DNA of 64,000 nt, taken from the NCBI GenBank assembly GCA_018056425.1, contig JAGPFR010000003.1, positions 35,594 through 99,593 on the forward strand. The letters run 5' to 3'. The translations under genes and the position numbers were made by a program. Positions within the stretch are counted from its first letter, which is position 1, and each line of letters starts with the position of its first letter. The notes beneath the pieces were generated by a model. That model saw nothing but the letters and a program-made list of their open reading frames with translations, had not been told where the DNA came from and did not search any database. Shown in pieces: positions 54,138 through 62,769 of this stretch. The DNA comes from Lachnospiraceae bacterium. GTDB lineage: Bacteria; Bacillota; Clostridia; Lachnospirales; Lachnospiraceae.

Positions 54138-56501
54138 CTATTTTCTACCGCAACAACGCTTATATTTTTTTCCACTACCACAAATGCATGGTTCATTCGG
54201 ATAGATCTTCTTTTTATTATTCTGTACCAAAAACTGTTCTGTCCTACGCTCCACGATTTCCTTGCCAAAAGCTTTTAACTTGTCTCTTTGACTATCAGAA
54301 ATGTCACTCTGAGTAAATAAACGATACTGAACATCAATAATATTATCTTCTTTATTTAATACAATAGTAATTGACCAGCATTCTTTTCTTTCATTTTGCG
54401 CCAGATTGGCCAATATATACTCATCGCGACTTTCCTTAGGATAAAGTGTTATGTCAGGAACTTCCACAAACAAAGCGTAACTACAATCCATAAAGCTCAT
54501 TGCTGGAAGCATTCGACCAAGTCCCCTTTCTCTTCTGGCCAAATTACTTATCGATTCGTTAAAAGCTTCCCTGCTTTCAGCAGATAAATCCAAAAGAAAA
54601 TTGGAAAACAGTGTTACATTTTCTTTCTTGCTTATCACAATATTTAGAATCTTGACTATTTTGTCTGGAATAAATTGTATTGGCTTTTCATAATGAATTC
54701 CTACATGTATACTTGACAAAAACTTATCCAATTCTTCTCGGTATCCCATAAAGCTTACATGTTTTCCTTGACCAATATCTTTTGCCTGTAAAGAATACAT
54801 GTTATGAGAAATATACATTCCCAAATGGTCCAATTCATCCGATGTTGCAATTTCAGCAGTTTCGGTTGCAATAGTCCTTTGTTTTATAAAATGGATAAAC
54901 TGTAACGGATTTTCAAAATAGTATTTGTAAACCCACAAGTCATTAAGTGAAATTGCAATTATTCCCTCTTGAGCCTTAGCTATTTTAATCTTCTCCATTT
55001 GCGAAGCAAACTCGTTAAAATCAGAAACAGTAACATCAAACATGTATATTTGACTATATTTATCCATGTTGATAGAAAATGCCTCTGTATCCAGCTTATC
55101 ATCCGTATAAAATACCCGTTTATTGTCTGTTTCATCAGTAATATATTTTTTTGTACGTAGACATTGTTTTTCAGCTTTTTCCACAAGTGTCTCAAACGAT
55201 TCTTTATGTGCTGAAAAATCCATCATTGCTGGTGTATATACAAATGTTCCGGCTTTCACCTCTACAATCAGAAGCACGTCTTTATATTCAATTAGAATAT
55301 CATTTTCCGCTCCATCATTTTTCTTTAATGGATAATGGTTGGAATAATGTATTTTGCACCCAGGTAGCAACTTTTCAAATACACTTCCAACAGTCTTTTC
55401 GCTTGAATATGTCTGTGCATCTTTCCATCTTTTGCCATAATCTTTGCCATGGGATCTTATTGCTCGTTGAAGTGCGACATAAAAGTTATCAAATAAATTA
55501 TAATAATCAAAGCAATATACCGTTCCATCTAACTCTATAAACGGTTTATACTGAATCGGTAAATTCCAAATTGGCCATCCAGGATATTCTTCATGCGATA
55601 GGAATTCTCCATCACCATTAATGCCCAGGCATAAATCGCCAATAAACTCATCTGTCCATTTTGTATTCTCTCTTACATCAAATAACGACGTTCCGATTGC
55701 TTTTAATACGATTTCTTGGCTTTCTTTAATATAATCCTCGTCTGGTTCAGAACCATCAAATAGCTCCAACTTGTCCATTTGATTTCCTAAAGCCTTCATT
55801 GCATCTAGCCTTCCAGATGATAGATTCTTTTCTAATACTGTAAGCCCCGCTATAACATCCGAAACCGATAGTCCATATACTTCTTTCAGTAGTTCTGCCT
55901 GTGGTAATAGCAACTCCTTTAATATTGGGATTCTAAATGCCTGATACTGCTCACCTCGAACTTGTGACATCATCTGGGCAAGAACAATATACTCCTCGTC
56001 CTCTGGACTAAGCTTACCTATTTTCCGTTGTTGTGCAGTCCAATACATGTAGAATACAGGTATCTTGCTATATAACTCTATACAATAATTTGCAATTTCA
56101 TGATAAACCGGTTCTTGCTCATCGTCATTTATTTCATTTGACTTATCATGTTCCATCGAAACTAATAAACTCTGGATATATTCCACACTTCTTAATTGAA
56201 AATTAGCATCATTTGATATCTCTGATTCTGTAGTTACGTCTGTACTCATAAGTAACATCGAATTCATAGACGTTAAAAAATTAAACAACGTAAGTGGATT
56301 TACCAATGCAAGCTTTTCTTTTATTGTTTCGATGAGTGCATCAATCTTTTCTTTTTCTTCTACGTAATGACTAGACAACTCTGAAATCCATTTCTCATAT
56401 TGTTCATCAGTCATATTATTATGTGTCACTACAGTATTACCAAATCTTGCCACCTCAATCATCCCATTAGTAAAGTATTCATCAGGCTTTACTTTTTTCA
56501 A
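54138..56501 (-). CDS. PD-(D/E)XK-like protein with C-terminal SEC-C motif (third gene of the defence cassette)
   Basis: 787 residues, no membrane segment. Residues about 370-460 contain a nuclease-type core: E375 in SVFEKLLPG, D401 in AENDILIEY, E414 and K416 in LLIVEVKAG, which fits E...D...ExK of PD-(D/E)XK enzymes. The N-terminal 350 residues are helical. The C terminus is a SEC-C zinc motif, CICGSGKKYKRCC (772-784). Start is a TTG about 12 nt after GGAAGG. It follows the helicase gene by 43 bp in the same direction with the same low GC, so it likely works with it; the substrate is unknown. Confidence 0.72.
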   Translation of the reverse strand: MKKVKPDEYFTNGMIEVARFGNTVVTHNNMTDEQYEKWISELSSHYVEEKEKIDALIETIKEKLALVNPLTLFNFLTSMNSMLLMSTDVTTESEISNDANFQLRSVEYIQSLLVSMEHDKSNEINDDEQEPVYHEIANYCIELYSKIPVFYMYWTAQQRKIGKLSPEDEEYIVLAQMMSQVRGEQYQAFRIPILKELLLPQAELLKEVYGLSVSDVIAGLTVLEKNLSSGRLDAMKALGNQMDKLELFDGSEPDEDYIKESQEIVLKAIGTSLFDVRENTKWTDEFIGDLCLGINGDGEFLSHEEYPGWPIWNLPIQYKPFIELDGTVYCFDYYNLFDNFYVALQRAIRSHGKDYGKRWKDAQTYSSEKTVGSVFEKLLPGCKIHYSNHYPLKKNDGAENDILIEYKDVLLIVEVKAGTFVYTPAMMDFSAHKESFETLVEKAEKQCLRTKKYITDETDNKRVFYTDDKLDTEAFSINMDKYSQIYMFDVTVSDFNEFASQMEKIKIAKAQEGIIAISLNDLWVYKYYFENPLQFIHFIKQRTIATETAEIATSDELDHLGMYISHNMYSLQAKDIGQGKHVSFMGYREELDKFLSSIHVGIHYEKPIQFIPDKIVKILNIVISKKENVTLFSNFLLDLSAESREAFNESISNLARRERGLGRMLPAMSFMDCSYALFVEVPDITLYPKESRDEYILANLAQNERKECWSITIVLNKEDNIIDVQYRLFTQSDISDSQRDKLKAFGKEIVERRTEQFLVQNNKKKIYPNEPCICGSGKKYKRCCGRK

Positions 56502-56544
56502 ATATTATCAGTCCTTCCTTTTTCATGCATATCCTTTATTCATA

Positions 56545-59500
56545 TTATTTTATTGCCTCTGCAAATCTATTAATAAAGTACGCGGGATAAGATTCTAGAG
56601 TCTCCTTTATCACTTCAAAATGAGATTTGATTACTGAAATAATTATGTCATCAGAAATACCCTGTTCCCCAATAATATCAGTAACTTTATCAGCAATAAG
56701 TCTTTCGTTACATATTTTTTCACAAATCGAAATAGATGTCTCAGATGATACTCCGTATTTAACTTTCTTTTGCAGATCCATCATCCCCTGGACATTTACT
56801 CCGTCATCCTCCAGATAATCAATAATGTTTCCTATACAAAAACTCAATTGAAAAGATATACTCTGACCACATTGCTTTTCTATATCTGTAACTTTTATAC
56901 CAGTCATTTTTTCGATTGAATAAAAAGTATCTCCATTAACCCAGCCTGCACAAATTGTTTCATCTATACAATCATCTTCATATATAGAATTGTAAAATTC
57001 CACAATGACTGATAACAGTTTCTCCTGCGGATAAAAAACGGTATTTAACTCCTTTTCAGAAATCAATTCATTTACAGCTTCTGCAATATTAATATCAATC
57101 ATAGATTTTGACATCACCTTAGCAAATATACTTTTTTCAGCAATCTTTTTTGCCAATGATACAAATAACTTTTCTAATAGACATTTTTCATCTTCCGAAG
57201 CCAAATAGTATGCCAAGGTCTGCTTAACCACCCCAGCCGATTCATCTACAACTTGCTGTAGGTCTTCAATAGAAATGTCTACATTTTTCCCTGTTTCATA
57301 ACAAAGCTCGTTCTCTATAGTTCCAATTATTTTTCGATAAGAATTTACCTTGGTTTGTATGGTTTTTATATGATAATCTTTTTTATCATATTCTTCATCC
57401 AAAGCACTAATCAAAAGACCTTTCAAATCCTTATCCCAGTCATTATTAATATTATCTATGATATAATTGATTATTGCTTCCCCACTGAATACAACATCAT
57501 AATCAATTTCCATGTTCCTAAGCAGCATTAGTATTGAGCTGCTACAAGCCTCCGCATTATTAGGGTCAAATAAAGCGATAGCATCTTTCCAAAGATATGC
57601 CCCTCTTCCACCATTCCTATCATCATACAGTTTAGGATCCGAAATAAGAACACTGCCTTCTGTATATACTCCAGACCGAGCTGTCCTTCCAATTAAGTTT
57701 TGAAAACTTCTGGTTGTTATCATTTTTGTAGCCGAATTCAAACTGGTCATAACCATGTATTTGATTGGAATATTGACTCCCTGCGCCAAAGTTGAGGTAC
57801 ATACAACAACCTTTATTTTTTCTTTTCGAAAGGCAAACTCCACTGCAAGCCTGAGCCCATTAGGTAATGTTGAATAATGCGGAAATATACCCGCATTTGC
57901 CCCCATTGCAAAAATTGATTTTTCCCCATAATACTCTGAAATAAACTTTTGAAGTCTTTCAATTTCATTTACATCAGAGCAATCCATAATATTGGCAAAA
58001 CTATAATTCTTATTTGCAACTTCAACAAGTCTTTTTATTACTGTAGAAGCGAATCTTCTTTGACTGACATAAATGGCCACTCCACCTTTTTTGCACAAAA
58101 GATTAGCATAATATAACGCTATATCATTGGCCTTTTTCTCAGGAAAAATCTTTTTCTTGCTTCCTCTCCTAGTTTTTAATTCAGACACCCTAATTGCTCT
58201 TGGAATATAGAAATCTTCCTCTTCAAATGAATCTGAATAATAATGAATCTCTTTTTCAGATGTCAAAAATCCAACTACTTTAGGTGTACTCCTAATACTA
58301 AAATCAAACGCAACAACCCCTTTTTCTCCGAAAACCCATTGTTTGATAGATTCAGCATTGGATAAAACTGCCGACATAATAACTAATTGTTGACTATCAT
58401 TAAGATGACTCTTTATATCCATCATTAAAAACTCATATAAAGCCCCTCTGCTCATGTCATCAAACATATGCCCTTCATCAAAGATAAAGAGATCTATAAG
58501 TGGTAAAATATCCGGCTGATGATGAAGGATAAACTGTAGTTTTTCTGGTGTACATATCAATATTTTGTTATCTGACGAATTATTAAAAGCATCCACATAA
58601 TCTATTTCCAAAACATCTGAAAATTGATTGATTGCAGCATCCTTTACAAAAGATTTCCGCATATCACCAGATATCTCGTTGCAAAGAGCTCTTAGCGGCG
58701 CTATAATCAGTGCAATTTTACCTCTACCGGACAAAAACATTGATTGAATGATGAGTTCAATACTCTTCGTTTTACACACGCCTGTTGGCAACTGTACTAT
58801 CGCATTTTTTCCACCTAAGAGTCCTTTCTCACCAATAAGTATTTGTGAAGGCCACATCATTCGAACGGAATTATTCTTTTTAAAATAATCGGCCCAAATA
58901 TCAAAACTTAAGTTAGAATATTGAGGTAATAACGTGTATGCCGATTTTTCACGTGCTATTATAATAACTGCGAAAATACTCTCTACCCAAAATAAATCAG
59001 TCTCCTGCACACTATTAAATGATAGTTCGCGTATATCGCACATTTTTTCAATAATGTCATTGTCAACATTTTCTTTAAACGAGCTTTCAAAAGCATCAAT
59101 AACACCATCATGAATATCACTCAGTCTGCGTCCAAAGAAAATAATACTAAATATGTTGGCTAAAACACCTCTAAAATCGCTTGGAACATCTAATTTCCAT
59201 ACCTCTTTTATCATAACTAACGAACTTCCATAATCACCATGGAAGAAATAAGCCATAGTGCCCATAAGAACGAAGTCAAGATCATGCATTTCTTGCTCTC
59301 TTGATTGTAATGCAGCGTCATAATACTCGGCACACATAGAAAGATGTTCTTTATATGAATCCATCAATTCTTTATTCTTATCTATTACCGCCTGCGCATA
59401 TTCTGAAATAACATAAACCGTTGGAAAAGCTAACTCCCTGTAATTTAAAGGAAACCTTGGATAATCTTTATGTTCAATTTCGTATTCTAAAAGTTTTACT

Positions 59501-59547
59501 TTTGCTTTTTGATACTTAAGCATATACTCTGCTTTAGAAAAACTCAT
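56545..59547 (-). CDS. hamB: SF2 helicase, HamB-like
   Basis: 1000 residues. N-terminal 230 are helical. Helicase core: Walker A LPTGVCKT (254-260), DEGH box (357-360, variant of DEAH), SAV motif III (392-394), and motif VI QNLIGRTARSG (616-626), with an NIPIKY motif V region. C-terminal 350 residues are of unknown function. The Walker A has Cys where Gly/Ala/Ser is usual (PTGxGKT). ATG at 59547 overlaps the nuclease stop as ATGA after AGAGGTG. In Hachiman the HamA nuclease and HamB helicase are encoded in this overlapping order. Confidence 0.78.
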   Translation of the reverse strand: MSFSKAEYMLKYQKAKVKLLEYEIEHKDYPRFPLNYRELAFPTVYVISEYAQAVIDKNKELMDSYKEHLSMCAEYYDAALQSREQEMHDLDFVLMGTMAYFFHGDYGSSLVMIKEVWKLDVPSDFRGVLANIFSIIFFGRRLSDIHDGVIDAFESSFKENVDNDIIEKMCDIRELSFNSVQETDLFWVESIFAVIIIAREKSAYTLLPQYSNLSFDIWADYFKKNNSVRMMWPSQILIGEKGLLGGKNAIVQLPTGVCKTKSIELIIQSMFLSGRGKIALIIAPLRALCNEISGDMRKSFVKDAAINQFSDVLEIDYVDAFNNSSDNKILICTPEKLQFILHHQPDILPLIDLFIFDEGHMFDDMSRGALYEFLMMDIKSHLNDSQQLVIMSAVLSNAESIKQWVFGEKGVVAFDFSIRSTPKVVGFLTSEKEIHYYSDSFEEEDFYIPRAIRVSELKTRRGSKKKIFPEKKANDIALYYANLLCKKGGVAIYVSQRRFASTVIKRLVEVANKNYSFANIMDCSDVNEIERLQKFISEYYGEKSIFAMGANAGIFPHYSTLPNGLRLAVEFAFRKEKIKVVVCTSTLAQGVNIPIKYMVMTSLNSATKMITTRSFQNLIGRTARSGVYTEGSVLISDPKLYDDRNGGRGAYLWKDAIALFDPNNAEACSSSILMLLRNMEIDYDVVFSGEAIINYIIDNINNDWDKDLKGLLISALDEEYDKKDYHIKTIQTKVNSYRKIIGTIENELCYETGKNVDISIEDLQQVVDESAGVVKQTLAYYLASEDEKCLLEKLFVSLAKKIAEKSIFAKVMSKSMIDINIAEAVNELISEKELNTVFYPQEKLLSVIVEFYNSIYEDDCIDETICAGWVNGDTFYSIEKMTGIKVTDIEKQCGQSISFQLSFCIGNIIDYLEDDGVNVQGMMDLQKKVKYGVSSETSISICEKICNERLIADKVTDIIGEQGISDDIIISVIKSHFEVIKETLESYPAYFINRFAEAIK

Positions 59548-60374
59548 TTTGTGCACCTCTCAAATACTTCGTGTGTTAGTTTCATTAGATTTTTTCCGTG
59601 CACAAAAAAAATACAATTTCCATGACATAGTTTAAGATCATTACCGTCAATTTCAGGAACAATGTGTATTTTTTCTTTCCCGACAGTTACTTCATCTAAC
59701 TCTACAAGGCTTGTGATGCCAGCCGGAACATAGAATAATGAATAATCATACTTAGTTTTTAGTTGAAATCGTTCAATATCCTTAGATTCATCTATCTTGC
59801 CATAATGCTTTAATTTTTTTCTCATATAGTTTAACGTATGCGCTACTCTATACTCGTCCTTAACAGAATCTTCTACCGCACTTTTTATAACCGATGTATC
59901 TGCTTTGGATAAAACTGCCTTTACCTCTGCAGCAACTAGTTTGTCTTTGGATGATGGGGTTTTGTCTTCTTTTTCAAACTGGTATCCTATAACATCAGTA
60001 CCATGCTCAGATACAGTTGTTCCAGACATATTTGTTTGTCTTATTCTCGGAACATGAAATCCATAAACAAATTCTAGTAAGTCAGATATTAAGATTTCTG
60101 TTATTGTATTAGATCTTGATGTTGGCCCTAAATGAACATCTTTTTGAGGAATTACACTAGACTTTAAATATTCTTCTGATGTTAATCCTAGTAATGTACA
60201 ATCCTCTTCTAACTCATCATCCGATATATAATGTCTTCTAATATGTAAAGCCCAATCATCTAATACATTCGGATCATTATTATATTCAATACGATAGCAT
60301 TTAAGCGGTATTGAATTATCCTTAATCACACCATCTTCTTTAATTATCCAACGTAGATACTCTGGTTTATTCAA
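59544..60374 (-). CDS. hamA: HamA-like PD-(D/E)XK nuclease (DUF1837-type)
   Basis: 276 residues. Nuclease core in about 90-160 of the longer numbering: conserved Glu in NTITEILISDLLEF, Asp in EHGTDVIGY, and ExK in VAAEVKAVL. This order matches the HamA/AbpA family by general pattern; I cannot run a profile search. C-terminal part has beta strands (IHIVPEI, NCIFFVHG). Start TTG at 60374 lies 7 nt after GGGAG; an earlier TTG at 60389 would include the ribosome site. Just downstream of a helicase fragment and coupled to the helicase. Confidence 0.65.
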   Translation of the reverse strand: MNKPEYLRWIIKEDGVIKDNSIPLKCYRIEYNNDPNVLDDWALHIRRHYISDDELEEDCTLLGLTSEEYLKSSVIPQKDVHLGPTSRSNTITEILISDLLEFVYGFHVPRIRQTNMSGTTVSEHGTDVIGYQFEKEDKTPSSKDKLVAAEVKAVLSKADTSVIKSAVEDSVKDEYRVAHTLNYMRKKLKHYGKIDESKDIERFQLKTKYDYSLFYVPAGITSLVELDEVTVGKEKIHIVPEIDGNDLKLCHGNCIFFVHGKNLMKLTHEVFERCTK

Positions 60375-60402
60375 ACTAATCTCTCCCAACTACACAATCA
60401 AT

Positions 60403-60606
60403 TCACTCAGCCCGCCCATAGCAAGTAACGCATGCACTCTTTCTTGCTCTTGTAAGAGTAACATAAAGCAGACACTTCTCCTCTGTTCTGAATTCCTCGA
60501 GAGAAATGTCATCTTCAAAGTCTGCTCTTGTTCCAAACGGAAGCACCTTTTTGTTTACCGCAACAGCAAAGACATAATCGAACTCAAGCCCTTTTACTCT
60601 ATGCAT
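60403..60606 (-). pseudogene. UvrD-family helicase, C-terminal fragment
   Basis: 67 residues that match the last part of UvrD/Rep-type helicases: MHRVKGLEFDYVFAVAVNKKVLP (motif V region) and EEKCLLYVTLTRARKSA (motif VI). All upstream motifs are missing; the homology begins exactly at the tail of the broken ParE gene, at an ATGCAT that both share. A deletion probably fused the two genes. Confidence 0.7.
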
Positions 60607-60829
60607 GCCTCTCCTGAAGCCTTTTATGCACATCCGATGCTCCATACAAAACATCAGTAACGGTAACCACACCCGGATCAACGACATATCAGATCAGATA
60701 ATTATCCACTATCATCCTATGAATCCCCATAGAATGTTCCGGAGCAAGCAGCTTCTTTGCAATATACTCATATAACGCTTCCATATCATCAAGCGCCTCA
60801 TCAGTGATATTAACTATGTATCTATCCAT
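60599..60829 (-). pseudogene. parE: ParE/RelE-type toxin, broken
   Basis: Starts MDRYIVNITDEALDDMEALY, the family start, then AKKLLAPEHSMG. Then it jumps to IHRMIVDNYLI, a TGA stop at 60691-60689, and continues in the same frame with YVVDPGVVTVTDVLYGASDV to a TAG at 60601-60599. So a middle segment of about 30 residues is deleted and a nonsense codon is present. The toxin is expected to be inactive. Confidence 0.75.
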
Positions 60830-61134
60830 CAGCTGTGGTTCTCCCGAAATCGGCTAAATGCTTCTGCAGCATTCTGTGTTCGACCGGACTTGTACGCTTC
60901 ATATCCTTTTTGTATCTTGGCATGAATCTGGTCTTCACTCATCTTCGTCGCATCTATGCTTTCCGATGCATTGGGCAAAGTAACCGCAAAAGGTATTCCG
61001 CCGACAAGGACAATCTGGTTTAAAAACATATCAACAGCAGTAGACATCGGTATACCTAAACGCTCCAATACGGACTCCGCATCTTGCTTCAATGTGGGAT
61101 TTACTCTTAAATTTAGTGTTGCAGTTTTTTCCAT
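60829..61134 (-). CDS. relB: RelB/DinJ-type antitoxin
   Basis: 101 residues: N-terminal ribbon-helix-helix (ATLNLRVNPTLKQDAESVLERLGI, STAVDMFLNQIVLVGGIPF) and C-terminal flexible part. GGAGGT 7 nt before ATG. It overlaps the broken toxin by one base. It should still bind its operator. Confidence 0.88.
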   Translation of the reverse strand: MEKTATLNLRVNPTLKQDAESVLERLGIPMSTAVDMFLNQIVLVGGIPFAVTLPNASESIDATKMSEDQIHAKIQKGYEAYKSGRTQNAAEAFSRFRENHS

Positions 61135-61159
61135 AATGGCACCTCCATTTAGCTCTACT

Positions 61160-61178
61160 GTAACGACATTGTTGTTAC
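61160..61178. promoter_or_regulatory. RelB operator inside its promoter
   Basis: GTAACGACA-T-TGTTGTTAC, one mismatch in nine-base arms. It lies in the spacer between -35 TTGACG and -10 TACAGT on the minus strand (17-bp spacing), so autorepression is likely. Confidence 0.7.
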
Positions 61179-61297
61179 GCGTCAAGTAGTTATTCCCATA
61201 AAATAGCCCATAAAATAGCTCCTGCCAGTTAATTGCAGGAGCCGTTCTGTATATGACATATTCTAATGTCACTATCCGGAATATGCACAGCACAAAC

Positions 61298-61338
61298 ATA
61301 AAAATTCACTGTTTTTATGAAAAACAGTGAATTTTTAC
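61298..61338 (-). terminator. Terminator of the gene at 61349
   Basis: AAAATTCACTGTTTTT pairs almost perfectly with AAAACAGTGAATTTTT, 11 nt after the gene stop. A second hairpin (GCTCCTGC/GCAGGAGC) lies near 61205-61242. Confidence 0.8.
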
Positions 61339-61348
61339 GTTTTAAAGT

Positions 61349-62767
61349 CTATTTTTCCATATAATCAGTGCCGTCTAAATATCCTCTCAGCGTAATCAAC
61401 ACTGCGGAAGCTGAAGGCACCATGGACAGGAACTGGTCATTCATCCTCTTATTCTTTCCGGCCTCTATAGTGAAGAATCCGCCCTCGTTTCCTCCGAATC
61501 TGACGCCATTTTCCAAAAACTCCAGTTTAAAAAGATCCTCCCTGCTGATCCATACCAGTTTATCTCCGTCTACAAGAACATTCTTTTCCTTCTTCTGCCT
61601 TTCCTTCTCGGACCTTGCAAGTTCCTCTACAGATTCAGATTCATTTTTCTTCGATTCGTCGTTTTCCTTCTCTTCCAGTTTCTCAAAGAACATCTCCGTT
61701 ACCTGAGATGCAGTCTGAGAAACTCTGGAATAAAACAGCAGTTGCGGTTTACCACACTCGACACAGTCTCTGTATGCCTGAATTATATTGACGGTTTCCA
61801 CAAAACTCCGGTCAATCTTTAATTCATCCCCTATTTCCTCCAAGATTGCTTTAAGTAATCCGGAAACAGTAAAACTGCCATTCTCATCCAGTGCGTATTT
61901 TGTCTTAAGTGAAGCTCCTATACTATCACCATAAGTCCTCTTACCAATGGAGACCTCTTTCTTACGCTTCACGAACACAAATTTTCCGTCCGAGGTTTCT
62001 ATAAATCCGTTAAAACCCAGATGATTGGACAACATAGAATACTCCAGAGTATGCAACGCCGCTCCGGGTTCATACATACTCCTTACGGTAATATCTTTAC
62101 CGCTCCAGTCATAGTCGGCGGCACGATTTGTTACCAAAGAGTAATAATAATAAGTCCTCTCAGTAACCAGTTCCAACCGGTCACCATCCGAATTAAAACC
62201 GGTAACTCGTACATTTATGTTGTTGTATATATCCGATGTATCATGAACACTTAATATCTCAAGCATGTTGGATTCAATAATACTCGGCAGAGAATACATT
62301 CTCTTGCTGTCAACAATTGTGATCTTCTCACTGTTAACAACTCTTTCATTGGTCGAAAACAAACAGATATCTCCGGTCCAATATGAAGCCACAGGATATT
62401 TTAACTCTCCGTATGAGATCAGATTATCTTTTTCGTATTTTTTAGCCAGTGCAAAATAGTCCTGTCTCAGTTTCTCCCTGTCTTCATATTTATTCTTAAG
62501 TCTTTTCTCGAATATATATACGAGGACTATTACGCCGACGACTATATAATTGCTTATTACATTATCTATCAATCCCTGGATTGTTTCGATTGACAGAAAG
62601 TGGCGGAATCCGCCAAAAAACACCAAATACATATCTAGGCATACACACAGTACGGAATAAGCAGCAATGTGATTCTTGGCATAAGAATACGCACCCTTAT
62701 TACGGATATACCATACATTTATTAAGATTATAGCCAGCAGAATTACTGACCCTAACACATAGAACAT
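61349..62767 (-). CDS. Membrane protein with NUDIX-like soluble domain
   Basis: 472 residues: three hydrophobic segments (about 1-20, 30-50, 70-92), a helical linker, then a soluble part. Residues about 255-330 (GFIETSDGKFVFVKRKKEVS, GSFTVSGLLKAILEEIGDEL) resemble a NUDIX fold with a degenerate box lacking the usual REUxEE residues. A Lys/Glu-rich linker (KLEEKENDESKKNESESVEEL) precedes the C-terminal strand. Function unknown. Confidence 0.55.
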   Translation of the reverse strand: MFYVLGSVILLAIILINVWYIRNKGAYSYAKNHIAAYSVLCVCLDMYLVFFGGFRHFLSIETIQGLIDNVISNYIVVGVIVLVYIFEKRLKNKYEDREKLRQDYFALAKKYEKDNLISYGELKYPVASYWTGDICLFSTNERVVNSEKITIVDSKRMYSLPSIIESNMLEILSVHDTSDIYNNINVRVTGFNSDGDRLELVTERTYYYYSLVTNRAADYDWSGKDITVRSMYEPGAALHTLEYSMLSNHLGFNGFIETSDGKFVFVKRKKEVSIGKRTYGDSIGASLKTKYALDENGSFTVSGLLKAILEEIGDELKIDRSFVETVNIIQAYRDCVECGKPQLLFYSRVSQTASQVTEMFFEKLEEKENDESKKNESESVEELARSEKERQKKEKNVLVDGDKLVWISREDLFKLEFLENGVRFGGNEGGFFTIEAGKNKRMNDQFLSMVPSASAVLITLRGYLDGTDYMEK

Positions 62768-62769
62768 AA

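Noticed and set aside
54101-54268. Upstream extension of flavodoxin to 54268
   Set aside because: The extra codons overlap the end of the SEC-C gene in another frame and do not resemble flavodoxin.
60607-60687. Extended N terminus of the UvrD fragment
   Set aside because: These codons lie out of frame within the broken ParE gene; helicase similarity starts only at MHRVKG.
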